A DNA stretch of 64,000 nucleotides from Malania oleifera (GCF_029873635.1 NC_080425.1:39497390-39561389), one strand, 5' to 3'; positions 1 through 10,895 are shown, counted from the stretch's first letter. Made by a program: numbers and translations. The notes: a model not told the origin generated them from the letters alone.

Positions 1-339
1 TTGTAATCGGTGTGCTCCACCTGTAAGCGAGCAACTAGTGGAATCTTCTTACTTGTGAGCTTAAGGTGGGGACGTAGGTAGTATTGGCTAAACCTCGATA
101 AAATATTATGTGTCTCCACTTTAATTTCTTGCACTTTATATTCCTACACAGGTATGTTATTTTTGATATATTGTGAATGTTGTGCATGATTTAATTTCTG
201 CACATTATATTATCTGCGTAATTAGTATATACTTAGAAAGACCTTAGGTTGTGTATTACTACTACTGGTTTAGTTGAACCTATGAATAAATTTTTAATAC
301 ACAATTCACCCCCCTCTTGGGAATACACCAAAGTCAACA
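1..339 (+). mobile_element. Sirevirus-like copia LTR, 3' part
   Basis: The right end (about 305-339) reads as the reverse complement of the LTR edges at 45491 and 54560: a CACCCCC run, CTTGGGAATACACCAA, then a terminal GTCAACA. Bases 61-105 match the GACGTAGG...AACCTCGATAA block found in the other Sirevirus-like LTRs (reverse orientation near 17850 and 45700). The 5' part lies outside the window. No primer-binding site follows, so this is a 3' LTR, a solo LTR or a truncated copy. Its edge abuts a gypsy LTR remnant. Confidence 0.7.
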
Positions 340-340
340 A

Positions 341-345
<5 letters not shown>

Positions 346-410
<65 letters not shown>
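346..410. repeat. (TC)n microsatellite
   Basis: About 32 uninterrupted TC dinucleotides. A shorter CT run lies at the matching place in the related gypsy LTRs (about 14250 and 17514-17534), so it probably belongs to the gypsy LTR and has expanded here. Confidence 0.95.
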
Positions 411-415
<5 letters not shown>

Positions 416-932
416 CTATTTCTCGTACGTTTTAAGCCTGAATCGAAGGATAAATGCTATTTCGGGATCCCAGCGATGAGTCTTAGTAATTTGACCGAAG
501 TAGAGTTGCTGCTTAGGAATCTTAGGCATTACTCTAAGAAAAAGGTAAGAGGAATAGATTATGTCAGGTATTTTTAGAAATCTCACCGATTAAATTGTAG
601 TATATGATTATAAAAATGATATATATGATTTTTCAGAATAATCAGGCATATGAAAAATTGTGATTATGAGGTATTATATGTATATCTTTGGGAAATATGG
701 TATTTTGAGCTGAGTAAACCCTAAAAGATGATTTAATGTTAATCCTCAACAAAATATTTTTTTCTCAGGCAGTTATTATATTATAGTTTATCACTCAAAC
801 TGTGTGACATGAGTATGAGTATTTTTATTGTATAAATCAACATGTAGAATATTTTATGATAATACAGAACAAGTAAAATTTTATATAGAATTATTTCAAG
901 ATATGATTCAGACAGAAATATGATATAACAGT

Positions 933-1033
933 TAGCCGGCTTTATGCCGTGACAATTTAGCCGGCCTAGTGTCGTGACAAATTTGCTAGCCTAGTGTCAT
1001 GACAGTTCAGCTAGTTTTATTTCGTGATCAGTA
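933..1033 (+). repeat. ~25-bp tandem repeat inside gypsy LTR
   Basis: Four degenerate units of the form AGCCGGCYTWRTGYCGTGACA. The other two gypsy LTRs have unrelated tandem repeats in a similar part of the LTR (about 14950-15170 and 51068-51205). Confidence 0.75.
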
Positions 1034-2011
1034 ATGAAATGACAGATTTTATATAGAAATATGAATATGACAAATTTTATACAGATGTATGAAAATGAGA
1101 TTATGATATAGTTATATTATATAAAATGTATTATATGGTAGCAGAACCCTGATGGATTAGTTTAGATCCAGAGCACGATACCATTACTATTATGTTATAT
1201 CAGTGCCACCTCACTTCTCAAATAGAGTGTTGGTGATTGTATAGTCGATTGTGCCCAAAAAAGAGTAGAGTACCCCTTGGCAGTTCGGACTAGAATGGGT
1301 AGGCCAATCGTACTTACAAAAGAGTTTTGTTTGGCTTAGCGTCGTAGGCTTGCCATTTTTAAGTCCCGCTTATGAGTTGCATAACCCAATCATATAGGGG
1401 TAATACATGATTTCAATTAGCTATCCATCCAGGGAAAAAATTTCAGTATTGTATAGCTATATCAGATGATTTACATATGTAGAGAAACTTATTATGATTA
1501 AGTATGCTTATGTTAAAAAGTATGTATTTATCAGGCTTATAGATGTATGAGTACAGATTTACATGATTTATAATTTAAAGTTAATTATTTATAGAATATG
1601 TTTATGATACACTAGAACTCATGTTGCCACACATTGATAATAATCTATTCCTTCTTACTAAGAGGTGTCTCACCCAAAAATTTTAACATTTCAGGAAATA
1701 TGAGAAATCAAGTCTAGAGTACTCCGAGAGGGATCTAGATAGTTTTGTGTTAATTAAGTACCAGTGAGTAGTGATTTGTATATAATGATGTTTTTGTGCA
1801 CCACTGGTTGTAATTATGTTTATGGGAGATACTTGTGTGATAATTGATGGTATTAGAACTCTGGTATTGTATCTTGGATTTTATGTATATGTTTCCTCTG
1901 TGGATTAGATGAATTATGGACAGTTATGCCCCCACTAGTTTGGGTCAGTATAGTTTTGGTATTAGAGCATTCTTATATTTATAGCAGTATAATTTTCGAG
2001 TCGCTACAGTT

Positions 2012-2024
2012 TGGTATCAGAGCC
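2012..2024 (+). other. Primer-binding site (initiator tRNA-Met type)
   Basis: TGGTATCAGAGCC lies three bases after the LTR end at 2008. This is the usual plant retrotransposon site complementary to the 3' end of initiator tRNA-Met. It fixes the orientation of the LTR as plus strand, 5' copy. Confidence 0.85.
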
Positions 2025-2520
2025 TAGGTTGTTAGGTTCTGTAGACTTCAGTGGATAACAATATCAGAGTATAGGAATGGATCTTGATGAGGATAGGAAG
2101 TGGGTAGACTTGGATTTTAGTAAGTCATTGTTGGAAGTTAAAGAAGAATTTAGGGTTTTGTCTCATAGCCTAGAGGTAGGAATTTCATGATGGTTTCTGT
2201 GATTTCCTGAAGACAAAGGCTAATTTTTCCACTAGAGAATCTATCTTAAGGGCAAGTTAGTTAAAACCACAATTATATGAGGTTGGAAGTATGGTCTTAG
2301 CTTTCTAGCCATCAAAACTATAGCAAAGGCTAATTTTTCCACTAGCGGATAGTTAACCACTACCCCTTATAATAATCTACTTATATAATATATGGGTTTG
2401 TGTCATCTGTCTTCTTCTCGGACAAGAGCTAAACTAACTGTTGTAGTGGAAGATAAGTATAGATACAAGTTCTCTCTTACAACTACATTGGTTAGGAGTT
2501 GTGATGAAATGAGGTATGAT
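2025..2520 (+). mobile_element. Start of gypsy internal region, truncated
   Basis: Short untranslated leader and possibly the first codons of gag after the primer-binding site; no recognisable protein domain. It contains a 22-bp direct repeat (2214-2235 and 2324-2345). The element breaks off near 2520, where minus-strand reverse-transcriptase remnants of another gypsy element begin. Confidence 0.45.
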
Positions 2521-2529
2521 TTTACTTAA

Positions 2530-3400
2530 GCAAAATCCTTCTTTTGCTCTTCACCCCATTCAAAACTCCCCATCTTTCATGACACTTTGAAGAATGGTAG
2601 GCATTTGTTCCCCGAGTAAGTGATAAATCTACTCAATGAAGTTATTTTTCCTATAAGAACTTGTATCACTCTTCTATTTTGTAAGGCACACATCTCCATC
2701 AAAGCTTGTATATTGTCTAAGCTTACCATTATTCCTTTGCGTCACTATGAAACTAAGGAATTTCCCAACTAAAACTCCAAATGCACACTTGGCTAGGTTC
2801 AGCTTCATGTGGTATTTCTGAAAGAGTTCAAATGTACTCCTCAAGTCTTTCACATGATTGCTAGGCTCCAATCTTTTCATCAGCATATCATCTACATAAG
2901 CCTTTATTATATTTCCAAGGAGATCCTTGAAAATTAAGTTGACAAGCCTTTGATAGGTTGCTCCTATGTTCCTTAATGAATTATGTTATCTCATAGCAAT
3001 ATACCCCTTTTTCAATGATAAAACTAGTTTGCTATTCATCATCTTGGTGCATAATAATATGCTTGTAATATAAGTGTGCATCTACGAAGCTTAAAAGCTT
3101 ATGTCCTAAAGTTGAGTCCACCAATAGGTTTATATGTTGGAATGGGAAACTGTCCTTAGAGCATTCTTTTGTTGAGGTCTATAAAGTCAATGCACGCACC
3201 CCCCCCCCCCAATTTTTTTGTTTTTTGTTTTTTGTTTTTGAGTTTTTTTTTTTACCAGAACTAGATTACTCAACCACTCTATTAATGTACTTCTCTCATA
3301 AATCCAGCTTCTAAGTGTTTCATTACCTCTTCATCAATTGCTTTGACTCATTTTGAGGTGAAACTTTTCTTATATTTCACTAGGTAGGGACTTAGGTCCA
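2530..3400 (-). pseudogene. Gypsy (Tat-like) reverse transcriptase remnant
   Basis: Minus-strand translation gives an ordered set of gypsy reverse-transcriptase motifs in several frames. A pre-RT segment with EAGFMREV lies near 3300 and a DLN box near 3170. A GATYQRLVN segment follows near 2960. The active site near 2890 reads YVDDMLMKR, matching the family's YVDDMLVKS. Next come HVKDLRSTFELFQKYHMKLNLAKC and an FLSFIVTQR segment at 2755-2860. Frameshifts, stops and a homopolymer insertion (C10 and T-rich block at 3199-3252) break the frame. RNase H and integrase, expected at lower coordinates, are absent, so the element is cut off near 2530. Family assignment rests on these motifs and on the Tat-style primer-binding site at 4792-4812. 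Confidence 0.7.
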
Positions 3401-3849
3401 CCTACAATATGTGCTTAATAATTTTAGGGTCAATTCTAGAAATATGCTCTACTGACAAGGCAAAAACATCTATAAATTCGCTTAGTAACTCTACGAGTGG
3501 TTGCCTCAACAAGTTGGAAAGAAGTGCCACAATTTGTACACACTTCTTATTTTTTCCTCCCTTCAATTCTATGTTTATCAACTCTTATATTGAAGTTCAT
3601 ACCTCGAAATTCTTCTTATCTCTTATGTCCAGGTCCTTTATTGTTAAGGCTTCTCACACTTCAAAATTTCCTTTAAGAGCCATCTCATAGTAAATTTAGG
3701 CTACCATCTAATCTCCTCACACTTCTTCCACCCCATTAGGAGTCAAGAACTTAATCTTCAAAAGACATATGGATGCTTTTTGTTATCAAGTTTCTTACCT
3801 CCTCTAACCAGCTCCTCTAAGTTTTCAATATTCTTCCATATTGTAATCA

Positions 3850-4340
3850 TCTCCTCTATGTTTATGTACTTTTTGGCTCGAGTCATTAGCTCCCCATATT
3901 AGCCAATGGCTTCTTTTCTAGTGAATTCAAACAATCCCCTAGTTGTTGTATTATAGTCAAGGGCGTATAGGTATTTGATCTAGAGTTATGTTGACAAAAT
4001 GATGCATAAACTCTTTTAGTCTCTCCTTCTCCCCCTTAACAAGGCTTGTGAGATGAGCAAAAATCTTGGCAATCTTTTGAATGCTGATGAAGTGCCCCAC
4101 AAATTTCTACTATATATAGACAAAGGGCCCAATTGACCTTGGTTTCAACGTTTGTAGCAAGGTCTAGTGTTCCTCTTCAATGTAGCTACAAATACTCGGC
4201 ATCTTGCAATTGCATCAACATCTTGAAGGTGTCAAGATTATCCATAGGATTTCATGCCCCATCGTATCCATCCATAGTTGGCATCTTGAATTTGACGAGT
4301 ACAGAGACGTCCATCACCTATTTTGTGAAGGTAGATCTAA
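3850..4340 (-). pseudogene. Gypsy gag remnant
   Basis: Minus-strand reading near 3970-4050 gives LTSLVKGEKERLKEFMHHFVN, which resembles the plant gypsy gag core in which a glutamate-rich stretch (GRDESLRDYISRFN type) precedes a conserved phenylalanine. The position upstream of the reverse transcriptase remnant on the same strand fits one gag-pol element. The frame is broken by stops. Between 3400 and 3850 (the protease region) I see only weak coding signal. Confidence 0.5.
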
Positions 4341-4791
4341 GAACTTAACGAAATGTTTTCCTAATATAGATTGACCAGGAAACTTCTTCACCAACTTTTC
4401 AAGCTAGTCAATTTTCTTGAAATCTTTCTCAAACACCAACGAGTGTTGTTCATCAACATCCACGCTATTTGCATCTTCTATATTCTTCATTAGATCCTAA
4501 ATTATTAAGGTCGCTCCTTTAGGCATCACTGCCACTCCTTCTCTATTGAATTTGGAGGATTTATCTCTAAATTTGGTTCTAGGAAATCCTTCTTCTATTA
4601 CAAGAGCAGCTTGAACATGTCCTCTATTATTTTTTGGAAAGCTAAGAATTGATCCAATAGTACCATTTGTCCTTGCAAGGACATCTAGTTGTGGTGAATG
4701 AACTAATCAAGGTGAATGATTTCTGAAAGTACGACCAGAATTAGAATTGTGTGATGTAGCCATGGTCAAAGTTTATAGAAACTCTTTCGAA

Positions 4792-4812
4792 TCCCCACAG
4801 GCGATACCAAAC
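4792..4812 (-). other. Degenerate primer-binding site, Tat-type
   Basis: On the minus strand the sequence resembles TGGCGCCGTCTGTGGGAA with several substitutions (it reads TTGGTATCGCCTGTGGGGAT). A clean version of the same site is at 10896-10915. It lies next to the LTR beginning at 4813. Confidence 0.55.
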
Positions 4813-5319
4813 TATTGCTGCTAAAAATGGGTCTAGATTAATTAGATCAATCGTGACCTTGGTCACCTAAAAAAGGAGAATAAGAAAAGGCTTGGAGGAC
4901 TAGGAGGGGGGGGGGGGGGTACTCCTACTTTGATGCCTAAACCAAGAAAAATGGAAGGGAATGAATGGTATGGCAACAATATGAGATTGGTGGATATGAG
5001 ATGTCTTAACTCTCTCCAAGCATCTGTTTATAGGGGTGTAGGTTCCTTCTCATGTATTCCTCATTTATGAGAAATTATTAATATTATGGGAGGTTACATA
5101 TTGACCAAAGGGGTCTTTATTGAGGAGAGTTGAATATGATATTTCTCCTTTTATTATAATTGATTTTGCTTTAATTACACCATGATGGTAATGATTGTGC
5201 TCTAATTTCTCGCCATGCCAATGCCTCAATTTTGCGTCACATCAAGTCGCATCTTTAAAAATTTAAATCTAAAATTAGAAATCTATACTCTAAATTATAA
5301 AAAATTATTAGATACATCA
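4813..5319 (-). mobile_element. Tat-like gypsy 5' LTR (diverged)
   Basis: Starts with TATTGCTGCTAAAAATG, comparable with TGTTGCAGCCAAAAATTG at 10916. It shares the AAGGCTTGGAGGAC block and the GATGCCTAA block with the three LTR copies at 8440-11779, so it is an older relative. The far edge near 5319 (GATACATCA) is inferred by analogy with the GGTATATCA edge of those LTRs. A G13 run lies at about 4906-4918. Confidence 0.5.
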
Positions 5320-7680
5320 ATGTATCACCCCGGCATGCTAATTAGTACACCGAAAACCAATATGATTTGACAATGTGTATGATTTGTCAAAAAAAAAATC
5401 ACTTATCATATTTAGTAAGGGGGGGGGGGGGAAACTATTGCTTTTGACCATAATTATGTAAAAGCTTGCAATAATTCATAATAAAATATAAAAATATTAT
5501 ATATAAAAAGAATTAAATTAAAAATAGATAAAATAAAACATTTATCATCAAAAAATAAATAATGGTGTATAAACATTCAACGACTCAATTATCTAAATAA
5601 AAAATAGTAAACTTTATTAGTCTTTATTTGGGCAGAAAAAGAAGTAAAAATAAGATATCTAAATAAACTGATGTTACCTTAAACTTTTAGAAATAAAATA
5701 TTCTAGATTTAAGTACTCCCGACAATATTTTTTACTTTCTCCCCTCCTATTTAGTGTAGGTCTCCCTTTCGTTCACGAGAAAGAATTATTATCCTAAATC
5801 TATTTTTGACTAATTTAATTCATCACACTACGTTTTTTAATTTTTGTTTCCTCTAATATAAATTTGGGATTAGACACATATTTTAAATTAAATTCAATTA
5901 ACCTAATTCACCACTTTTTTTCATTATCGTACATTAAAATTTTTACTTACAATGTGACAAAAGATGTGCACATGCAGATGCCGGTGCAAAGACAGAAGCA
6001 TGTGAAGACACAAATATTTAATATAAAGAAAGGTTATGTCCATGAAAAAAAAAAAGGCTTGACATCATACTCATAAGGCCAATTTTATAACAACAATTTA
6101 GAAATATATCATATTTAATTTTCCTTAAATATGTGTGTGTGTGTGTGTGTGTCTATATATATATTTTTATTAATAAGGAATTTGTTAACTCTTTATTGAA
6201 TCACTTTAATAAAAAAAGAAAAAGGTTACCAGTCTTTTTAGCCTATTATATTTTTAAAAACTTATTTAAGGCCCCATGACTTAAATATATGTCATATTTA
6301 GTATAGACCATCAATTACATCTTTTATTTTAGAAAGTTTGATTTAAACTGGTAATCATTAATTGAAAATCAATCAAATAAAAAATATAAAGACATAATTA
6401 ATTAGTGGCGTAAAATGTGATATAATTAGACAACCTAACTTAATAATTTTCCTTCATTTAGTTTGTTCAATCTTAATTTTATGTACCGAGCTTTTTAAAT
6501 AAAATATTACTACTCTTAGTACATGAATCGCATCCCTAACCTAATGTTTGGTATGCTAAACTAGAATGGATTGAGAATATAACATAATGAAAAATTTCAT
6601 GACTTTGTAAGATTCTAAAGACCGATTTCATTCTATTTCATTTCGTTCCTAAACACTAAAATTCATTATTAGAATTTGGATGGATTTTAAATAAAAAATT
6701 ATTCATTTATTTTAATAGATCGCAACAAACATTTTAATGATTAGAACTTAGAAGAATTTTCTAGGGAAGGTCCCAACTTCAAATTTTGAAAAGAAATTTA
6801 GAGTTGGAAGGAATTTGCATTCAAGATTGAATGCGTTAATGATAAGTCCAGCGTAAATGCAAATAGAGCACTCACGAAATTATTCTCTTCCGGTGAGAAT
6901 GTATCACAATTTATGGAATAATTTTTCTCTACAATAATTATATCTCCCTTCATTGATAACTCACGACTGCTTAAATAGCCGCCATGTTTAGAATACAAAG
7001 AATGACGAAAACAGAGGAACAACCTAAGGCCACTACCAGTGACGGACGGGCCACTACCAGTGACCGACGCGTACCAGTAAGCGACACCTAACAATTGAAT
7101 TAATAGAAAATTTGACTCCACGTACTAATTGAAATTAATAAAATTCTGAAATAAAATTTAGAACATAACATCAAGCAGAAATTTCTCTAACTGATGTGAC
7201 CCAGCCCCTGCACTCATGCAAACCATCCCCCCTACACGACATCATTACGTCAATCCATGCGTCGCACGTCTAACGATTAAAGTTTGAAACTTATATTTTA
7301 AATATATTTAATTTTGAGAAAATGAGAAAGGACACCAAATGTTAGATCTGGAGTTTACTATTTCCTAGTCCGATTGACCGAATATGAATTAGGTGAAATA
7401 AAAATAAAAAGGCTATTATTATTATTATGGCAAAACAATGCTAAATTTTCCTGAAATTCTAAAAATTATAAAAATATTTCTTAAGGCTTTAAGAAATTTA
7501 CGAATATTTTCTAAAATTTGACAAAAAGATACGTAATATTATAAGTCTTTTTGAGTTGGGATTTGTACCTTTATTAAAAGATTTATAATATTTTTAAAAC
7601 CTCAAAAAAAGAGAATGATCAAATCTCAGAAAGAAAATTTTTTTCTTTTGACTTTGAAAAAGGGTCAGAATGACTTGCCA
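5320..7680. other. AT-rich stretch with no recognised gene
   Basis: No coding frame with recognisable domains. It contains a G run (5419-5430), a (TG)n microsatellite (6132-6151) and three ~21-bp imperfect repeats of a CACTACCAGTGACGGAC type at 7029-7089. It may hold very old transposon sequence. Confidence 0.5.
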
Positions 7681-7704
7681 TTTTTGACTTTGAACTGTTA
7701 ATTG

Positions 7705-7884
7705 ATGGCAACAACCCTAAATCCTTCACTCTCACTTTCACATTCGCTCTCTCCTTTTTCTCCCACGCTCTTCAAGTGGAGCGTGCCGTGCTGCACCGTT
7801 CAGAAGGAGCCGGGACCAAGGAGCGTGTTAAAGACGCGCGAAGAGGAATTGAAAACAAAAGGTAAAAATGAATACAGAAATTGA
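7705..7884 (+). pseudogene. Possible exon 1 or gene fragment with transit-peptide-like start
   Basis: An ATG at 7705 opens a 59-codon frame. Its start (MATTLNPSLSLSHSLSPFSP) is rich in Ser/Thr and lacks acidic residues, as plastid transit peptides do; the later part is charged (REEELKTKGK). An AAG|GTAAAA at about 7859-7866 could be a splice donor. The region is locally GC-richer than its surroundings. I do not recognise the protein and found no second exon before the LTR element at 8440. It may be a truncated gene, a captured fragment or chance; the C14-16 run at about 7935 argues against a long exon here. Confidence 0.25.
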
Positions 7885-8439
7885 GCAGTTGAAAATCATG
7901 ACCTCCACTCCGCCGCCGCTAATCACGCGCCCCTCCCCCCCCCCCCCCCATCGCTTTTCTCTTTTCTTTTTATTCCCTTTCTGCCCTCTTTCTTCTCTTA
8001 TTTGTTGGGCGTAACTTTTAAGTCCCATTTGCCCATTTGCCCACACTTTGGAAAATAATTTTTTTCAAAGACAATTAATTTTTATAGGTGCTTTTATTAA
8101 TAAGTAGTGTTTAATTTATAATTAAATAAGTATTCATTTTTAAAATATACATTCAAACTATTTTTAAAAAATAAATATTTTCTAAAAAATAAAATATTTA
8201 TCTAAAAAAGTATTTATAATAAGTAATCTCACGCTACTTTTAAAAAAAATTAATTTTTTTTAAAAAATTCCCTTTTCTTTTTCTAATATTTACTTAATTC
8301 AAAATGGGTCATTATTCTTTTACCTGATCTCTTCTCTGCGTTATGGAAATCTCATTATAAATTACTCATATTGGGAAACTCAACATTACAACAAAAAAAT
8401 CACAAGTTGATGACATTTTATAATTTGTTATAATATAAA

Positions 8440-8874
8440 TGTTGCAGCAAAAAATTGAACGACCTTCACGATCCCTGATCACGACCACCTGAAAAGAGAT
8501 AAATAAGCAAGGCTTGGAGGACCCAGGGTGTACTCCGGGGGATCGCTCCGATGCCTAAGTCAGGGATTGACTTGAGAGGTTTTTTTATGTAACAGTAAAG
8601 TAGAGTTTAGAATGAGATACCTTAACCTCTTCTCTGAATCCCCATTTATAGTGATGGAGTTTGACCCAAGGGTGATGTGCCATATATTAGCGAATTATAG
8701 CGCAAACGTGAATCGCTCCAGTTGTTATAACGTTGGCGTAGATTGCTCTAGTCATCATGGAGCTGGCGTCAATTGCTCTGCTTGAGCAGTTGACTTAGGT
8801 GGTAATTGCCCTCATCAATGCTGGGCTCTAGTCTTCTTTGGATTTATGGTAAGTGATATATTTGAGGTATATCA
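8440..8874 (-). repeat. LTR copy 1 (3' LTR)
   Basis: Plus-strand edges are TGTTGCAG and GGTATATCA, giving TG...CA ends on the minus strand. By eye it is nearly identical to the copies at 10916 and 11351, with only scattered single-base differences. Confidence 0.9.
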
Positions 8875-8893
8875 GTTGTCCCCCCTTCAGTTT
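8875..8893 (-). other. Polypurine tract
   Basis: On the minus strand, AACTGAAGGGGGGACAAC immediately precedes the 3' LTR. This is where plus-strand DNA synthesis is primed in LTR retrotransposons. Confidence 0.75.
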
Positions 8894-9030
8894 TGAATTT
8901 TTGAAGCTGGCTTCCAAAGTTCGAAAATTGTATTTTTTTTTTTGCCGAGCAGCTCTTCTTGAGGCATTTTGGGCTGCTTGTGGTTTCATGAGTCGCGCTC
9001 TTCTTTTTTGTCATTTCTGGCCTAATGAGC

Positions 9031-9530
9031 TGTGCTCATATTTTGGGCTGTTTTTAGGCCTCACGAGCGTTGCTCGTCAGTTGGGCCGATTCTTCTTTGC
9101 CTAATGAGTTGTGCTCATTTTTTGGGCAGTCTTCTGGCCTCATGAGCGTTGCTCGTCAGTTGGGCCGATTCTTCTTTGCCTAATGAGATGTGCTCATTTT
9201 TTGGGCAGTCTTCTAGCCTCACGAGCGTTGCTCGTTAGTTGGGCTGATTCTTCTTTGCCTAATGAGTCGTGCTCATTTTTTGGGCAGTCTTCTAGCCTCA
9301 CGAGCGTTGCTCGTTAGTTGGACTGATTGTTCTTTGCCTAATGAGTCGTGCTCATTTTTTGGGCAGTCTTCTAGCCTCACGAGCGTTACTCGTCAGTTAG
9401 GCTGATTCTTCTTTGCCTAATGAGTCGTGCTCATTTTTTGGGCAGTCTTCTGGCCTCACGAGCGTTGCTCATCAGTTGGGCCGATTCTTCCTTACCTAAT
9501 GAGCTGTGCTCATTTTCTGGGCTATATCTT
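9031..9530 (+). repeat. 79-bp minisatellite with two hairpins per unit
   Basis: The TGCTCATTTT landmark recurs at 9112, 9191 and 9270 and about every 79 bases after that, giving six to seven units. Each unit holds two short inverted repeats: CGAGCGTTGCTCG, and AATGAG...CTCATT around TCGTG. The array lies just inside the 3' LTR of the non-autonomous element. Units differ by a few substitutions only. Confidence 0.92.
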
Positions 9531-9539
9531 CAATAACAT

Positions 9540-10390
9540 TTTGATAATTTATGATGTTGGGATGGTTGTTCAATTCGACAGGTTCTTGCAGTTTTGATTT
9601 CATTGGGGTTAAAGATGTGAGTTATGGTATTTTCAATATCAGTTCGGATTCTTAATCGGTTCGATATGGATTTGTTTCAAAGGGTTTGGATGTGTATGCA
9701 CCAAGTGTTCGATCATTTATGGCAAAGGGAACTGCAAGTAAGCGTGCAATTTTATAGATTTCGCAGACTATTTTTGTGTTGTCTGTGTCATATGTGGGGT
9801 CTATAAACTCAGATTATTCATTGTATCCCAGTTGATTCGTGAGTCCCATGTTGGATGGGGTTGTGAGTGCAATGGTAGATTAAAGTTTGAGATTGAGATT
9901 TGCGAGATGTCTACCATTGACGACGGTGATTTTGTTACCGTTTGTTTTGATTATGGTGTGGATTGTTCGGCTGATTGAGCTCCAGGTGCTCGATAGAATG
10001 TCACTAAGGAGCTTGATTTTTTTGCTTGAGGTTTTGCCGATTGTAGTTGCTACAATTGTGCAATTTCAATGTGCATTGTAATTTCAACTCAAATTCCCAA
10101 TAGCAATTTCAAATTCACTATTCAAAGCACTGTTCAACGCACATGAATGTACAAAAGTCATTATTGCCAAACCCATGGTGCATTCGGCCAACCCATTGGA
10201 ATTTCAAAGTTTGGCTTTATTTATTTGACTTGCAGTGCAGCTATCATGACCCCACTATGCATTTGGTGCATAGGTCATTGTTCAAATAATTAAATAACTT
10301 GAACATCCTATTAATTATTATTAGCCATTAAGATGGAGCTTTTCAAGGGTTGAAACTATGACATCTATTTGTTTTTTTTTTTTTTAGAAT
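9540..10390. other. Internal region of the non-autonomous element, origin unknown
   Basis: Not related to any retrotransposon domain I recognise. On the plus strand a frame from about 9599 to 9890 is unusually open (four stops in roughly 100 codons) and reads like protein, which could mark a second captured host fragment. From about 10080 it is AT-rich noncoding sequence with a T13 run at 10372-10384. Confidence 0.35.
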
Positions 10391-10429
10391 TATTATTGTA
10401 TGATGGAGAAAAAATCATACCTTGAGAAT

Positions 10430-10800
10430 AGGCACATTGGCTACATAAATCTTGCCCATAGAAACATCAATTGTAGTCGGATTCGTATTAGATCCAAAAT
10501 TTCCCAATATCGCAAGCTGGGTCTCGGTTATTCGTCCGTCAATTTTATTACTTGGCTTTTTCAATGCGAGTAAAGCGTCATTGATGTGCTTGAACGTAAT
10601 AAACCCGTACCCTTACTTTTCCCGGTGACCTTGCCAAGGATCACGATGGCTTCTTCAAGGTCACCATAGGTGGAGAAGAGATTGTGGAGGTTCTTGATGG
10701 TAGTGTCCCATCCAATTTCGCGAATGAAGAGTTTGCACTGGGTAGGGTCCCAATTGGTGATGGATCAGACGGCATTGAGTACGTCTAGGTGTCAGACAGT
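10430..10800 (-). pseudogene. Captured UBA2-like RRM fragment
   Basis: The minus strand encodes one RNA-recognition motif: lead-in VLNAV, a stop, then SITNWDPTQC; RNP2-like KLFIREIGWDTT; the helix LHNLFSTYGDLEEAIVILGK; and RNP1-like KSKG(Y)GFITFKH. Then come a [17 protein letters not shown] segment and the start of a second [12 protein letters not shown]. This order and spacing match plant UBP1-associated protein 2 (UBA2) hnRNP-like proteins, nuclear RNA binders. Homology stops right after IYVANVP. The copy is broken: TGA codons at 10765-10767 and one further upstream fit CGA-to-TGA transitions, and a 1-base loss near 10608 lies inside RNP1. It is in sense orientation relative to the element, about 100 bases after the primer-binding site, where gag would normally begin. 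Confidence 0.75.
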
Positions 10801-10895
10801 GGTATTTCGGACGATCTTAATTGAGCCAATGCATCGACCTTCAATTATCTGATATAGTCATGATCAAGGATTGAAAGAGAAAACCTCTCAAGAAG

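Larger units (their letters stand above)
340..2008 (+). mobile_element. Ty3/gypsy (Tekay-like) 5' LTR, left end missing
   Basis: The sequence shares ordered blocks with the solo LTR at 13898-16191: a TATGTCAG...ACCGATTAAA block (566-595 versus 14610-14640), a promoter-like AT-rich middle, the GGTGTCTCACC box at 1664-1674 and TTTCAGGA at 1689. It ends in GCTACA at 2008, directly followed by an initiator-methionine primer-binding site, so it is a 5' LTR on the plus strand. The expected TGTAGAGAC start is missing; the left edge is the Sirevirus-like LTR at 1-339. Confidence 0.7.

Noticed and set aside
3409..3690. 93-codon plus-strand frame
   Set aside because: Antisense to the gypsy gag-pol remnant on the minus strand and without domain.
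4906..4918. Homopolymer G/C runs (also 5419, 7935, 23958, 28440) as G-quadruplex regulators
   Set aside because: Single uninterrupted runs in transposon sequence, of uncertain length; no four-tract arrangement.
9031..9530. CRISPR-like array
   Set aside because: Units are contiguous 79-bp repeats without unique spacers, inside a plant retrotransposon.
10415..10430. Retained splice donor (AAG|GTATGA) at the end of the captured RRM
   Set aside because: UBA2 homology already ends before it, at IYVANVP, so the donor-like bases are probably chance.
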